Below are positions 19,892 through 30,827 of a stretch of 64,000 nt of DNA, piece by piece. The position numbers were made by a program, and so were the translations under genes. The stretch's first letter is position 1, and each line of letters opens with the position of its first letter. Source of the DNA: Ottelia alismoides (Eukaryota > Streptophyta > Magnoliopsida > Alismatales > Hydrocharitaceae); the NCBI GenBank assembly GCA_037367405.1, contig JAZKJV010002944.1:124001-188000 (forward strand). Reading direction: 5' to 3'. The notes beneath the pieces were generated by a model. It was given only the letters and a program-made list of their open reading frames with translations, was not told the origin of the DNA and did no database searches.

Positions 19892-22850
19892 TTAAGCTGC
19901 TTGATTATCACATAAGAGTTGCATAGGAAGAGAAACCTTAATAGTAAGGTCAGTCAACACAGGTCTAACCCACATCATCTCTGCACTTCCCTGTGTCATG
20001 GCCCTGTATTCAGATTCTGCACTTGATCTAGCCACCACTGTTTGTTTCTTGCTTTTCCATGAAACAAGTGAGCTCCCGACAAAAATAGCAAAACCCAAAG
20101 TAGACTTTCTGTCTCTGGGGCAACCTGCATAATCTGCATCTGCACAAGCTGTCATCTCAAGAGATGTGTCCCTACTGAATAGAAGACCCGACCCAGGTGA
20201 GGTCTTCAAATATCTCAAGATCATATGGACAGCATCCATATGCACCTTCCTGGGCTGCTCCATGAACTGGCTAATTTTGCTCACTGCAAAAGCTATATCT
20301 GGCCTGGTGATGGTGGCATATAAGAGCTTCCCAACGAGCTCTCTATATCTTCTCTTGTCTACGTCCTCAGTGTCATCATTATACAATCTCATACTCGGAT
20401 CCATGGGGGTAGTAGCAGGCTTGTACCCTGTCATACATATCTCAGAAAGAAGATCCATCACAAACTTCCTCTGGGTCATCACAAGACCACGCTGGTTCCT
20501 AGCGAACATCAATCCAAGGAAGTATCGAAGAGTGCCAAGGTCCTTAGTCACAAACTGTTGACCTAGGAACTCCTTGGCAGCCTGAATACCTTGCTCATCA
20601 TCCCCTGTAATAATAATATCATCCACATAAACAAGAATGGCAATAATACCTCTTTGTGTCCTTTAAACAAAAAGTGAGTGATCCGCAGTAGACCGCACAA
20701 ACCCCTGTTGCTCTATCAGCTCCGATAGCTTCTGGTACCATGCTCTCGGACTCTGCTTCAGGCCATAAATCGCTTTATGGAGCCTACACACCTTTTAGTT
20801 CCCCCCTCAGTAGCAAATCCTGGTGGATGTTGCATATATACTTCCTCTTGTAGGTCCCCGTATAGAAATGCATTCTTCACATCAAGCTGGTAAAGAGGCC
20901 AGTCCGTGAAACAACAACGGATAGAAGAATGCGTAGTGTCGAGGGTCTGGCCACGGGAGAGAAGGTATCCTGATAGTCCACCCCATAGATTTGGGCGAAC
21001 CCACGTGCCACAAGCCTTGACTTGTAGCGGCCCACACTGCCATCTGCCCTTTGCTTGATTGTAGTATCCATTTGCAGCTCACAACAGAGGTACTTGGTGG
21101 AGCAGTCACAATGCTCCAAGTACCACGTGACCGTAAATTGGCCATTTCCTCTTCCATTGCAAGTCGCCACTGACTGTCCTGTAGCGCCTCCTGATATGTA
21201 CGCGGGATAGTAACTGCAGAGAGTCCCACCACAAACTTCCTGTATTCCCCTGAAAGGTGATCCAAAGAAACATGCGCAGCAAGGGGATACATGACACATT
21301 GGCGACGAGGCTTCCTTAGGGCAATAGGTACCTCCATGTCATCAACCTCTCTGTTCCCTGGAATCAACTCTTTCTGTGTATCATTCAAAACTCCAGTGCC
21401 ATCAGCAGAAATAATGTGTTCATGACATACCTGAGGCGTGGTGGATGATGTGGACGACACATGAGCAGAGGGGTGAGTAGAAGACCTGCGAATGTAAACA
21501 TGTGGTAAAAACTTGGACTGGGTAGACAGAGGTGGAGGTGGTGGAGGTGGAGAAGACGGAGGTGGAGGAACCACAACATCCTCTCCAGAAATGACATTAG
21601 ACAACCTGTCACCTGTAGGAGAAAAATACACAATAGACTCAAAAAATATGACATCAACACTCACATAATATTTTCGTCTTACAGGATCATAACATCTATA
21701 TCCTTTTTGGGTACGAGAATAACCAACAAAAACACATTTGACAGCTCTTGGGAAGAGCTTATCACGACCAGAAGTGGAATTGTTGACAAAGGCCACAGAT
21801 CCAAAGACTCTGGGAGTGAAAGAGAATAGTTCTTTCTTGGGAAACACAATCAAGAATGGAAACTTCTCTTTAAGAATAGTGGACGGCGTGCGGTTCACCA
21901 AGTAGCAAGCAGTGAGAACCGCATCCCCCCAGCAAGAATGAGGGGTACGACTCTGAATTAACAAGGTCCTCGTAACATCAAGAAGGTGACGATGTTTACG
22001 TTCAGCCACACCATTCTGCTGTGAAGTATCATTGCAAGAGGTCTGATGAACTATACCAAGAGACTTTAGAAATTTAGATAAATGTAATGTGGAAAATTCC
22101 AAGGCATTATTCGTACGAATGAATTTCACATTGGCAGAGAAGATATTTTTGACTTCAATAAGAAAAGATTTAATGATAGCACCTGCTTCAGACTTATGTT
22201 TTAACAAGAATACCCACGTTAGTCTAAAATAATCATCCACAACAACCATATAAAAACATGCCCCTGATGATCATGAACACGATTAGGACCCCAAATATCA
22301 AAATGAAACAACTCAAAGGACTGATTACTGTGACGACTTGAACGACTCGGAAAAGAGGAGCGATGGTGCTTCCCAAGCTGACAGGTTTCACAATCCAATG
22401 TAGTACGAGTAGATATCTGTGCATCTTCTGAGGACGAAGGTGGCCAAAGCGAAGATGTCATATGAAAGGAGAAACATATCCTGAAGGAATAGTAGCAATC
22501 CCAGCACAAGGTGATCTGGCAAGCTAAGCTTATACAATCCTCTCTGCTCATGACCATGCCCAATCACACTGCCAGTTAGTATGTCCTGAAACACAAGAGA
22601 ATAAGGATCAAAGATAACATAACAATGTAAATCTTTTGTAATTTGACTAATAGACAAAAGATTCATTTGAAAGTCTGGAGCATATAAGACATTCTGAAGA
22701 TGCATAGAAGGGGCTAGAACAATCTCCCCCTGACAAATAATGGATAGTCGAACACCATTATCAATGATCACAGATCTTCCAGGTGGGATAGACCTGTAAG
22801 AGCTAAACTACGTCCGATCTCCACACATATGATGTGACGCTCCAGAATCC
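19892..22850 (-). pseudogene. copia-2 Pol: protease, integrase, reverse transcriptase, RNase H
   Basis: The protease active site DWIMDSGASHHMCGDR lies near 22850-22810. The GAG-pre-integrase region (LHAPDF.MNLLSIS type) is at 22771-22388, and the zinc-binding CETCQLGKHHRS near 22390. The integrase core and C-terminus fill 22249-20882 (455 codons open). VVDDYFR and GVAERKHRH are present, but the second catalytic aspartate reads FIRTNNALEF (D to N). This frame runs through the proline-rich linker into the start of RVT_2 (CKWI). RT continues in another frame ([24 protein letters not shown]), then 20626-19892 has MDDIIITGDD (the YVDD region), PTTPMDP, CADADYAGCPRDRKSTLGF and LCDNQAA of RNase H. 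Frame breaks near 21050, 20650 and 19892 make it non-functional. Confidence 0.87.
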
Positions 22851-22943
22851 ATAATCCAATCAGTCACATCAGAACTGCTACAACTGGTAAACGCATAGGG
22901 AATACCTGATGAGCTAGATGACGCCCTGGCAGTAGCTGCTGCA

Positions 22944-23850
22944 TCAGAGGAACCTGCAGCAGAAGTCGTAGGAGTGCTCATCATCCAAACGGGTATTCGG
23001 AGCAGGCGTAGAAGAAGGCCCAGTCTGTTCCGCAACACGCGTAGACACCAGATATCCATGCTTCTGAGGGCATGTCTCCTCAGAATGACCAGGACGATGA
23101 CAATGGGAACATGGGTCACGCTGACGGCCTCCTCGACCACGAGGTCCACGACCACGAAACTGGGAAGACCCCCCCACCACGAGATGCAGCCATAGCAGAG
23201 GGAGTCATCTTGGCTGTAGTAGTGGATGTGGTAGTAATCCTACTCAATTGTTTGTAGACCTCCTCCATAAGTGGTATCGTCTCTCCAGTCATAAGTTGAG
23301 TACGAGCTGCATCGTACTAAGAGTCAAGAGATTACAGGAAGACTCCCGTCATTGTAACATTCCGATATGCCTGCTGCTGTTCAGTGCTGGTAATAATGGG
23401 CATGAAGCTGTGTAGTCACTCAAACATGCCTCTCAGATGAGAGAAGTGTGTGTGGAGCGGTCGACCATTCTGTTTGGTCGAAAAAATGTCAAACTGCAGT
23501 TAAAGGATCTTGCTCTCATTCTTTACCTCCCGTATGTGTCTGCTAATATGTCCCATATAGCCTTTGCTGTGGGCTGATTAATAATATCGTTGGCAATCTC
23601 CGTGGTAAGTATCCAAGAGAGCCAAATGCAAGCATATGCATCATCTTGCTTCCAAGATGCATTAACCCCAGTCTTGTTCCCGGTTTTGATTCTGTCAGAA
23701 TGTGCTCCTTGTTATGGCACTGCAGAAGAGTACAAAACTGCATGGACCACAACTCATAGTTGGTCCCATCCATCTTCACGATGGGAGCCGGGCCTTTGAA
23801 GGCCCCTGAAGAAGAAAAGACGTCACTCTTGGTTTCTTACATTATACCAT
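22944..23850 (-). pseudogene. copia-2 Gag with zinc knuckle
   Basis: Reading leftward from about 23848, a start is followed almost at once by a stop. The Gag core then reads GAFKGPAPIVKMDGTNYELW, as in copia-1 and copia-3. After frame changes an RGRGPRGRGG stretch leads to a CCHC knuckle CSHCHRPGHSEETC at about 23100-23060. Stops and frameshifts (around 23540 and 23300) inactivate it. Confidence 0.8.
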
Positions 23851-23889
23851 AAGTAGAACCACGAACAATTTGAGGAGTAGACTGATTAG

Positions 23890-24332
23890 ATTATGTCTAC
23901 ACAATCATAAGGAGGAGTGGCTGTATCTGTAGGCTCATACAACCATCCTCATATCTTCCTTGTGAGGTGTAGAGTCGTAAGACGTGATTTAGATGAGAAA
24001 ATTCACGTTTTTTGACCGAAATCAGACCACTGGACGTCGTGGAATAGAGCGTATGGCAACAACCAGGTTGTAGAATAGCGTGCAACGGCAAGCAGCAGGG
24101 ACTGGGCCCCCTTCGTCGATGACGGCTGGAGGGGCCGAGGTGCCCAGCGACGGCGTGGTGGCGCGTGAGGGCTGGGAAGCCCTGACGGTGCGGCGCGGGA
24201 GGGTTTGGAGGAGCCCTGACGATGCGGGAGGGTGAGGTGGCGACGAGGGCCCGACGACGGCGGCAGTGGTGGGTGGGGGGGCTGGACGTGTAGGGTTAGG
24301 GTGGGATACGGGAACCCCAGTCTAGGACTGTT
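23890..24332 (-). other. copia-2 leader, GC-rich in part
   Basis: Between PBS and gag. The part at 24090-24300 is rich in GGCGGC, GACGG and GGGCC words, comparable to the leaders of copia-1 and copia-3. No reading frame is supported. Confidence 0.55.
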
Positions 24333-24344
24333 GCTCCGATACCA

Positions 24345-24485
24345 TGTTGGGAGAAAAGTAAATCATAACATAGATGAAACCCAATGTCTCTCGTATATAG
24401 GAGAAAAGCCATGTGTTAATTACACAAGAGATACACCGAGAAACATAAAACATAAATGATACTGTGAGATACATTTATCTCAACA
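24345..24485 (-). repeat. copia-2 5' LTR
   Basis: 141 bp. The complement of 24333-24344 (TGGTATCGGAGC) next to it is the PBS, one base changed from the TGGTATCAGAGC consensus. Confidence 0.92.
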
Positions 24486-24648
24486 CATTTCGATTCTCAA
24501 TTTCTTACATAAGATATCATTTTGCTAGTACTCTTTGTTGGCCTATATTTTTCTCTGTTATTTTTACGCGTGCCACCATTGCCTTCATGTTTAAGAGGTG
24601 AAACTAATGGGTTCTAATTTTGGTTCCAAATCTGATTTTGGTTCTGAG

Positions 24649-25073
24649 CACTGTTGTAAAAGTCGGCCGACTAGGCCGATTAGTCGGCCCGACTAGTCGA
24701 GTTGGTAGGGTAGCTGACTCGACTAGGCTTAGCCGGTCAACCTGATTGGTCGAGACGACTAGTCGGCCGACTACAAGGTCAACTTTTACATAGAGATTTT
24801 TTATTTTTTTTGTTTTTCGATTTTTTTAAAACAAACTTATTCTAACATGCTTAATGTTATATTTAAAGACAATTACTTCTTTTATTCATTATGATAGTAT
24901 ATAAAATTTATAAATTAATATTAATATATAAGAATATATGTATAAAAAGTGATTTATATAAAATAATTAAAAAATTCAAAACCAACTAATGGTCGACTAG
25001 TTGCCGACTGCCAATTAATCCTTAGTCAATGACCCCGCCGACCGAGTACCGACTACCGCTTTCTGCAACCTTG
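24649..25073. mobile_element. hAT MITE, deletion derivative of the 13.6 kb hAT element
   Basis: 425 bp with a perfect 8-bp TSD GTTCTGAG (24641-24648 and 25074-25081). The complement of its right end begins CAAGGTTGCAGAAAGCGG, and the next ~90 bases follow the left end of the hAT at 13616 closely (ACTCGGTCGG, GACTAAGG, CAGTCGG, GTTTTGAATTTTT). The left end reads CACTGTTGTAAAAGTCGG and then a dense array of GACTAGTCGGCCGACTAG words. Its orientation is opposite to the larger hAT. No coding capacity; it depended on a transposase in trans. Confidence 0.92.
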
Positions 25074-25349
25074 GTTCTGAGCTTCAGCTACTTTTTGGTT
25101 GTTGAAGCGATTAGATGGAAATGTAATGCAACATATAAGTTAATATCTTACTATTAACAAAAAAACGATGTATTGCTATCTTATTTATTGAGTTAAAGAA
25201 TATTAGGAATCTTAATTTTAGAAAAAAAATGCGTTTTCAAGTAATTTCTCAATTTCCAACCATTTCATCGAAATTCCAACGAATTTCCACAGAATTTCTC
25301 TTTTCAGGATTATCGTAACGAAACTGAAATACGACATTTAAGGCCTTGG

Positions 25350-25789
25350 TCCTAGTTGCACTGTGCATGAATTTTATGTGCAATTATTTCTGCAATTTTT
25401 ATGCACTTTTACGTACAAGTTTCATGTAGATCATTTTCTTATTTGAGGTTTTATAGAAATAACAAAATGGAGTAAAAATTGGTATTTTTAGAGCACAAAT
25501 TAGGGTTTTTATTATCCAGTATTTGTCCCTTATCTCTCCTTTATTCCTTATCGATCAAATTATATTGACTTGATCTCAGGGTTTAGGGTCAGTCAGTATT
25601 TACAATATACCCTTTATTGTTCTTTTCTTTTCTTTATTCTTTTATTTTAGATTTAAATGCACATATTTATACAGTATTTACATGTTAATATGAGTGTTAA
25701 TTCATGCAAGTTAGTGATATTTACATGTATTTTACTAGAGATTTAAAGACAAAATAAAGGAATAAAGGTGAATGAATGGATATTCATCA
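25350..25789 (-). repeat. gypsy-1 3' LTR, proximal part
   Basis: 440 bp continuing the LTR beyond the TIR element and aligning with 39197-39638 (shared TGCACTGTGCAT-type start, GAGCACAAATTAGGG, GGGTTTAGGGTC, ATTCATCA end). On the minus strand the LTR starts TGATGAATA. The complement of 25790-25805 (GGTAAGTATAGGTGGG) is a suitable polypurine tract. Confidence 0.75.
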
Positions 25790-27470
25790 CCCACCTATAC
25801 TTACCTTTGCTAGTTCCTAGCAAACACTTATCAAAAGAATAAGTGATGCAAAAGAGAAAAATAAAGAAAATGAAAATAGAAAAAGTGGAATGATTATAAC
25901 TTTTAAACATGTCTTCACAAAATCAAAGTTTCGAGCTTAGTTAAGACCCCTTGGATTGTTAGTTTGTTTGGAACTTTATTGAGAATAGGGTCTAAAATTT
26001 AACAACACTCAAGTTCCACTAGTCTTTGTTCAGGTCTCCTCAATAGTCATGTCAGAATGACTCTCTTCATACACAAACCCTTATGAGGATGAGTCTTACT
26101 TGTACAATGTAAGCGTATGCAGCTCTTCTCATCAGAAATAGCAAGGAGCAGTCTTCCTTAACAAGATAACTCTAATCTCCCAATCTAGCTACTCTTTCAT
26201 TGAGGATCGAGGTATTCCCTTCTAAGTTCAAGTGCAACCGGGTCAAGAAGAGAGGGTAGGGAGAAGAATGGATTGTGACCAGTGTAGTCACATATCCTAT
26301 GAAGCTTGACCAGTGTAGCCAAGTCTCTTAGCTGCATGCAACCTTGATGATTTTGACTTTGAAGCTTAATGCCCTGCTTATTTCATATATACTCCGAGGG
26401 GATTTGATTTTCTTCGACTTTTGCCCGTCTATTCCTTTTGGAGTTTTTGATTTGCAATTTTTTTTACTATATACAACAATATTTACATAAGGAATTTTCT
26501 CTCTTGAGCCAGTAGACTATCCCTCTTTTGAAGCTTTATTGCAACCAACAACGTCCTGTCTTTACATGTCCATGCCATTGGATCGGGTTGGGAGGTATTG
26601 GCCACCTATGGTAACTATATATGTTTCCATACGTGTGCTTCCTCAAGCTAAAGAATCTTGCCCTCACCACCTCCTCAAAGTTAAGCTAAGTGTAAAGTGT
26701 GGTGTTCAAGTTAGGTAATTTACATCAAGAGTCATACATGTACTTAAATGGACTTGAAAAATTAAGTCTAGCTGACCCGGAAAGTCTCAATTCAAGTCCT
26801 ATAAGTTTCCTGTGAAATTAAGTGGATTAAGTTCCAACCAAGTTCCAATCTTCGGATTTGTTTAGACTAGTTTAACTGGTTTGAGCTTTTTAGGGGTTTT
26901 GGAAATAAATTGCAAAATTTTATGGGGTTTTGAAAATTTTTATTTTTTAGGGATTTTTGATAAAGTTAGTGAATTGTATGTTTAAAAATTCACAAGTACT
27001 TACAAGAATTGATTGTGGGTTTATAATGGATTTATACATATATCGGATTTATTTTCAAGTTTTGAATACAAGTTTTGTTAAAGTATTTTATTTGTAATAA
27101 TATATAATACAATTATGTACATGGTTTTCAACAATTTGAAATTATTTTTGCAAATATTTTACAAATATTTTGAAAATTTTATTTACAAATAATTTTTACA
27201 AAGAATTTTTTCCAAAATAGTTTTACGAGCAATTTTTACAAACATTTTACAAAGAGATTTTTTTTTTCAAATGGTTTGAAAATAATCTACAAAGATTTTT
27301 CCAAAATTTTCAAAAGATTTTTCAAGATATTTTACAACCATTTTCCAAATCATTTTGCAAAATAATTTCAAACCATTTTTTTCGAAAACTATTATACATA
27401 TTTATAGGAGTGTATTCTTTACAGTTGATTTAGTGTATACCCTTAACCAATATAGTAGTCATATTTATTA
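25790..27470 (-). other. gypsy-1 3' noncoding region, inner part
   Basis: No reading frame. A segment around 26220-26330 (GACCAGTGTAGTCAC, GAAGCTTGACCAGTGTAG, CCAAGTCTC) matches the complement of 63850-63980 in gypsy-2, so both elements share this 3' region. 27120-27390 is an AT-rich stretch built of imperfect ATTTTTACAAA / TTTTCAAAA words. The stretch is cut by the RTE LINE at 27489. Confidence 0.6.
27120..27390. repeat. AT-rich imperfect repeat of ATTTTTACAAA-like words
   Basis: About a dozen loosely spaced copies of TTTACAAATATTTT / TTTTTCAAAA motifs, each roughly 20-25 bases apart. Low complexity, probably decayed tandem DNA. Confidence 0.55.
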
Positions 27471-27488
27471 AAAATACGAGTAGCCATA

Positions 27489-30396
27489 CAACAACAACAA
27501 CAACAACAAAGCCTTTTCCCACAATTAAGTAGGGTCGGCTACATGGATTCTTCGCCTCCATTCAGATCTATCTTGGGTCAATCTCGGACTTATATCCAAA
27601 AAGCTAAGATCCCTTCGTATAGTCTCTTTCCAACACTTCTTGGGCCGTCCTCGCCCTCTCTTAGCCGGCTCAACATCCCAACACTCGCATCTCCTAACCG
27701 ACGCATCAGTTGACCTTCTTTGCAAATGACCAAACCATCTTAAGCGGTTTTCTCGCATCTTATCCTCGATCGGAGCTACACCAACTTTCTTTCTAATTGC
27801 ATCATTCCGAATCCGATCTTTACGTGTATGTCCACACATCCATCTTAGCATTTTCATTTCTGCTACAGCCATTCTCTGCACATGTCTATGGTTCACAGGC
27901 CAACATTCAGAACCATAAAGCATAGCAGGTCTCACGGCTGCTTTGTAAAACTTTCCTTTAATTTTTAAAGGAATTTTCTTATCATAAAGAACAGCGGAGG
28001 CTCCTCTTCACTTTAGCCAGCCTACATTTATTCTATTAGTAACATCTCCATCAATTTCCCCATCATGTTGCAAAATAGATCCCAGATATCTAAAAGAATC
28101 TCTCTTCTGAATGTTATCGTCACCAATCTTCACCTCGATTCCTTCACCATTGCTTCCATCAAAGGTGCATTCCATATATTCCGTCTTAGCCCTACTTATA
28201 CGAAAGCCTTTAGTCTCCAAAGCATGTCTCCAAACCTCAAGCTTCTCATTTACTCCATCTCTAGTCTCGTCAATCAACACAATATCATCAGCAAATAACA
28301 TACACCAAGGTAACTCATCTTGAATGTGACTTGTCAACTCGTCCATAATCAAAGTAAAAAGAAATGGACTCAAAGCTGAACCTTGATGTAAACCAATGTT
28401 GATATCAAAATAGTCAGTCTTCCCCGTCGGGGTCCTTACACAAGATAAAGCCCTATCATACATATCCTTTATGAGATTAATATATAGGACATGTATTTGT
28501 CTCTTCTCCAAAACTCTCCATAGTATCTCTCGTGGGACGGAATCATAAGCCTTCTCCAAATCAATAAAGATCATATGGATATTCTTCCTTTTAGCTCTAT
28601 AAATCTCCATTGTTCTCCTCAGCAAATGGATGGCTTCAATAGTTGAGCGACCTGTCATGAATCCGAATTGGTTTTCTTTTACTTGGGAAACTTGCCTCAA
28701 CCTTCTTTCGATCACACGTTCCCAAATTTTCATAGTGTGACTCATCAGCTTGATACCTCTGTAATTTGAACAATTTTGAATGTCTCCTTTGTTCTTATAA
28801 AGAGGCACCACGATACTCCTCCTCCAATCTTCAGGCATTTTCTTGCTTCGCCAAATAACATTGAATAGATTCGTAAGCCAAGTCAAACCACGCTCACCTA
28901 AAACTTTCCATACTTCTACAGGGATGTCATCTGGTCCAACACCTTTCCCAGGTTCTCATAACCTTCAAAGCCTCCTCTACTTCTTTTCTTTGTATTCGTC
29001 TATAGCATGCACGATTCAAGTAACTTTCACTACTAGCTAGATCATCCAAAGTGATCTCTCTACTTCCTTCTCCAATGAAAAGTTTATGGAAGTACTGCTC
29101 CCATCTAGTCTCTATATCCTTCTGAGTAACAAGCACGTGACCTTCCTCGTCCTTAATGCATCTCACTTGAGAAAGGTCTTTGGTCTTTCTTTCTCTTGCT
29201 TTGGCCAACCTGAATATATCCTTCTGGCCCTCCTTAGAGTTGAGATTTTTATACAAAACCTCATAAGCTTTTGACTTAGCTTCGTTTACAGCCTTCTTTG
29301 CTTCCTTCTTCGCTATTTTATAGTCTGTGACAGTTTCCTCTGTTCTATCCTTAGACATAGCTTTAAAGCAAGCTCTTTTAATTTTTAGCTTCTCTTGCAC
29401 CCCTTCACTCCACCACCAAGCCTCCTTTTGACCCGGAGCTCCTCCTTTTGACTCGCCTAGCATCTCTTTGGCTACCTTTCGAATACAAGATGCTACTGCC
29501 TCCCACATCTCGTTTGCACTACCGCTACAATCCCAAGATAAGTCTTCTAAAACCTTCTCCCTGAAGCTTGATTGCTTCAGCGGAAGATTCCACCACCTAG
29601 TTCTAGTGATCTTAGGAACCTTCATTTTCTTTACCAGCCCTTTTATTTGTAAATCCAAGACTAACAAGCGATGTTGGGTTGTCAAACTCTCTCCAGGGAT
29701 TACTTTGCAATCTTTGCAACACAACCGATCTCTTCTCCTCAACGCAAAGTAATCTATCTGTGTTCTAGTTGAGCCACTCTTATAAGTAATTAAATGCTCC
29801 TCCCTCTTCTTGAAAAGAGTGTTTGCTATGAAAAGATCATATGCAGTTACAAAATCCAGAATGACTTTTCCCTCTTCGTTTCTATCACCAAAACCATGTC
29901 CTCCATGCACACTTGCATACCCTGAAACATCTTTTCCCACATGTCCATCAAGATCTCCACCTATGCAAACCATCTCTCTTTGTGGGATTCCTTGTAAAAT
30001 CTTATCCAGATCCTCCCAAAAAGCTTGTTTAGTCTTTCATCTAAACCAATTTGCGGTGCATAAACTGAGATGATATTCAGAATTTCTTCTTCAAGCACCA
30101 ACTTTAGCAAAATAATCCGATCCCCAAATCTTTGCACCTCAACCACACAATCCTTAAAATCTTTATGAACAACCACTCCAACACCGTTTCTGCCCTTATC
30201 TTTACCTGAATACCACCGTTTAAAGCATGTCTTCTCGATCTCCCTTGCTTTCTCTCCAACCCATTTAGTCTCTTGAAGACAAAATATATGAATCTTCCTT
30301 CTTTCCATTGTATCCACTATCTCCATCAATTTTCCAGTTAAAGTACCGATATTCCAACTACCAATCCGTAACTTCCTTTGCAATCTCTTTTGGACT
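27489..30396 (-). mobile_element. RTE-clade LINE, copy 1 (nearly full length, 5'-truncated at the ORF start)
   Basis: 2,908 bp flanked by a perfect 18-bp TSD, AAAATACGAGTAGCCATA (27471-27488 and 30397-30414). The 3' end on the minus strand is ...AAGGCTTTG followed by seven TTG units (complement of 27489-27509), the simple-repeat tail typical of plant RTE elements. It carries endonuclease and reverse transcriptase but no second ORF. It lies within the gypsy-1 3' noncoding region and shares most of its sequence with copy 2 at 41178-44046. Confidence 0.95.
27525..30396 (-). pseudogene. RTE LINE ORF: AP-endonuclease and reverse transcriptase
   Basis: Minus-strand frames in order. 30396-29961 opens mid-ORF with RLQRKLRIGSWNIGTLTGK (start of an EEP endonuclease) followed by QETKW. 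29973-28927 has GDLDGHVGKD, HGFGDRNEEGK and TQIDYF, the D-N-H type endonuclease motifs. 28886-28008 has the RT: NYRGIKLMSHTMKIWERV, ENQFGFMTGRSTIEAI, FIDLEKAYDSVPR (first catalytic aspartate), GSALSPFLF and MLFADDIVL (catalytic DD). 27935-27525 has the C-terminus with MLRWMCGHTRKDRIRN and RLRWFGHLQRR. Catalytic motifs are retained but at least three frameshifts separate the parts. The N-terminal codons are missing because the copy is 5'-truncated. When active it would nick DNA and prime reverse transcription at the cut. Confidence 0.9.
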
Positions 30397-30414
30397 AAAA
30401 TACGAGTAGCCATA

Positions 30415-30827
30415 TTTATTAAAAATACGAAAGTACGCGTTATGAGTAACACACACATATATCTATATATATACACATATATACGGTCCCCTGTACTTAG
30501 CTCGAGCTATGTCCTTATAGTGATCAAAGAGCGAAAAGGAAGATGCAACTTGTGCTAAGTATATAAAAGTCAACTAAAATGACTTAAAGAATAAGGGGTT
30601 GATCGTCCCCCCTATACTTAGGAATAACTAATTCTAAGTATAACATACTGTACACAAAGCGGGGATGATCGAGGATAAGAATGTACGAAATAATCAATGA
30701 CTCGGCTTGTCCCCTACACATAGGGTGAAATATCCCTAGAAAAGAATTATCAGCAAGTTGAGAGTCATGCGGGAGAATAAATGAAGAACAACCTGAATAC
30801 ATTCATATACTTAGGATGAAGTATATC
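30415..30827 (-). other. gypsy-1 3' noncoding region, outer part, with TATACTTAGG palindromes
   Basis: No reading frame. It holds paired inverted words: TATACTTAGGAT at about 30806 facing ATCCTAAGTATA at about 30825, and TATACTTAGG at about 30613 facing CTAAGTATA at about 30634. A segment complementary to ACATAGCTCGAGCTAAGTAC resembles gypsy-2 at 62935-62950. The arrangement parallels 62740-63000 in gypsy-2. Confidence 0.6.

Larger units (their letters stand above)
19553..24485 (-). mobile_element. copia-2: Ty1/copia retrotransposon with all domains but broken frames
   Basis: 4,933 bp with LTRs of 142 bp (19553-19694) and 141 bp (24345-24485), termini TGTTGGG...CTCAACA, and a perfect TSD CATTT (19548-19552 and 24486-24490). 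By eye the LTRs differ at about ten positions plus one indel, so this is an older insertion than copia-3. The minus strand carries PBS, leader, gag, protease, integrase, RT and RNase H in order. It is inserted in the TIR element at 18503-25349. Confidence 0.95.
18503..25349. mobile_element. Non-coding TIR element (superfamily unassigned) hosting copia-2 and a hAT MITE
   Basis: Its ends form a terminal inverted repeat CCATGGCCTTAAAT / CCAAGGCCTTAAAT with one mismatch. The flanks TCCCAG (18497-18502) and TCCTAG (25350-25355) look like a TSD of 6-7 bp. The empty site TCCCAG|TTGTACTG exists once in the paralogous gypsy-1 LTR near 39190-39205. Without copia-2 (19553-24485) and the hAT MITE (24649-25073) the element is about 1.5 kb. 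It has many TTTCAATGAAATTTC / TTTCATCGAAATTCC subterminal motifs on both sides. Internal text around 19080-19245 resembles its own right end (25190-25349), so an internal duplication or a second copy is possible. No transposase was found. Confidence 0.6.
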
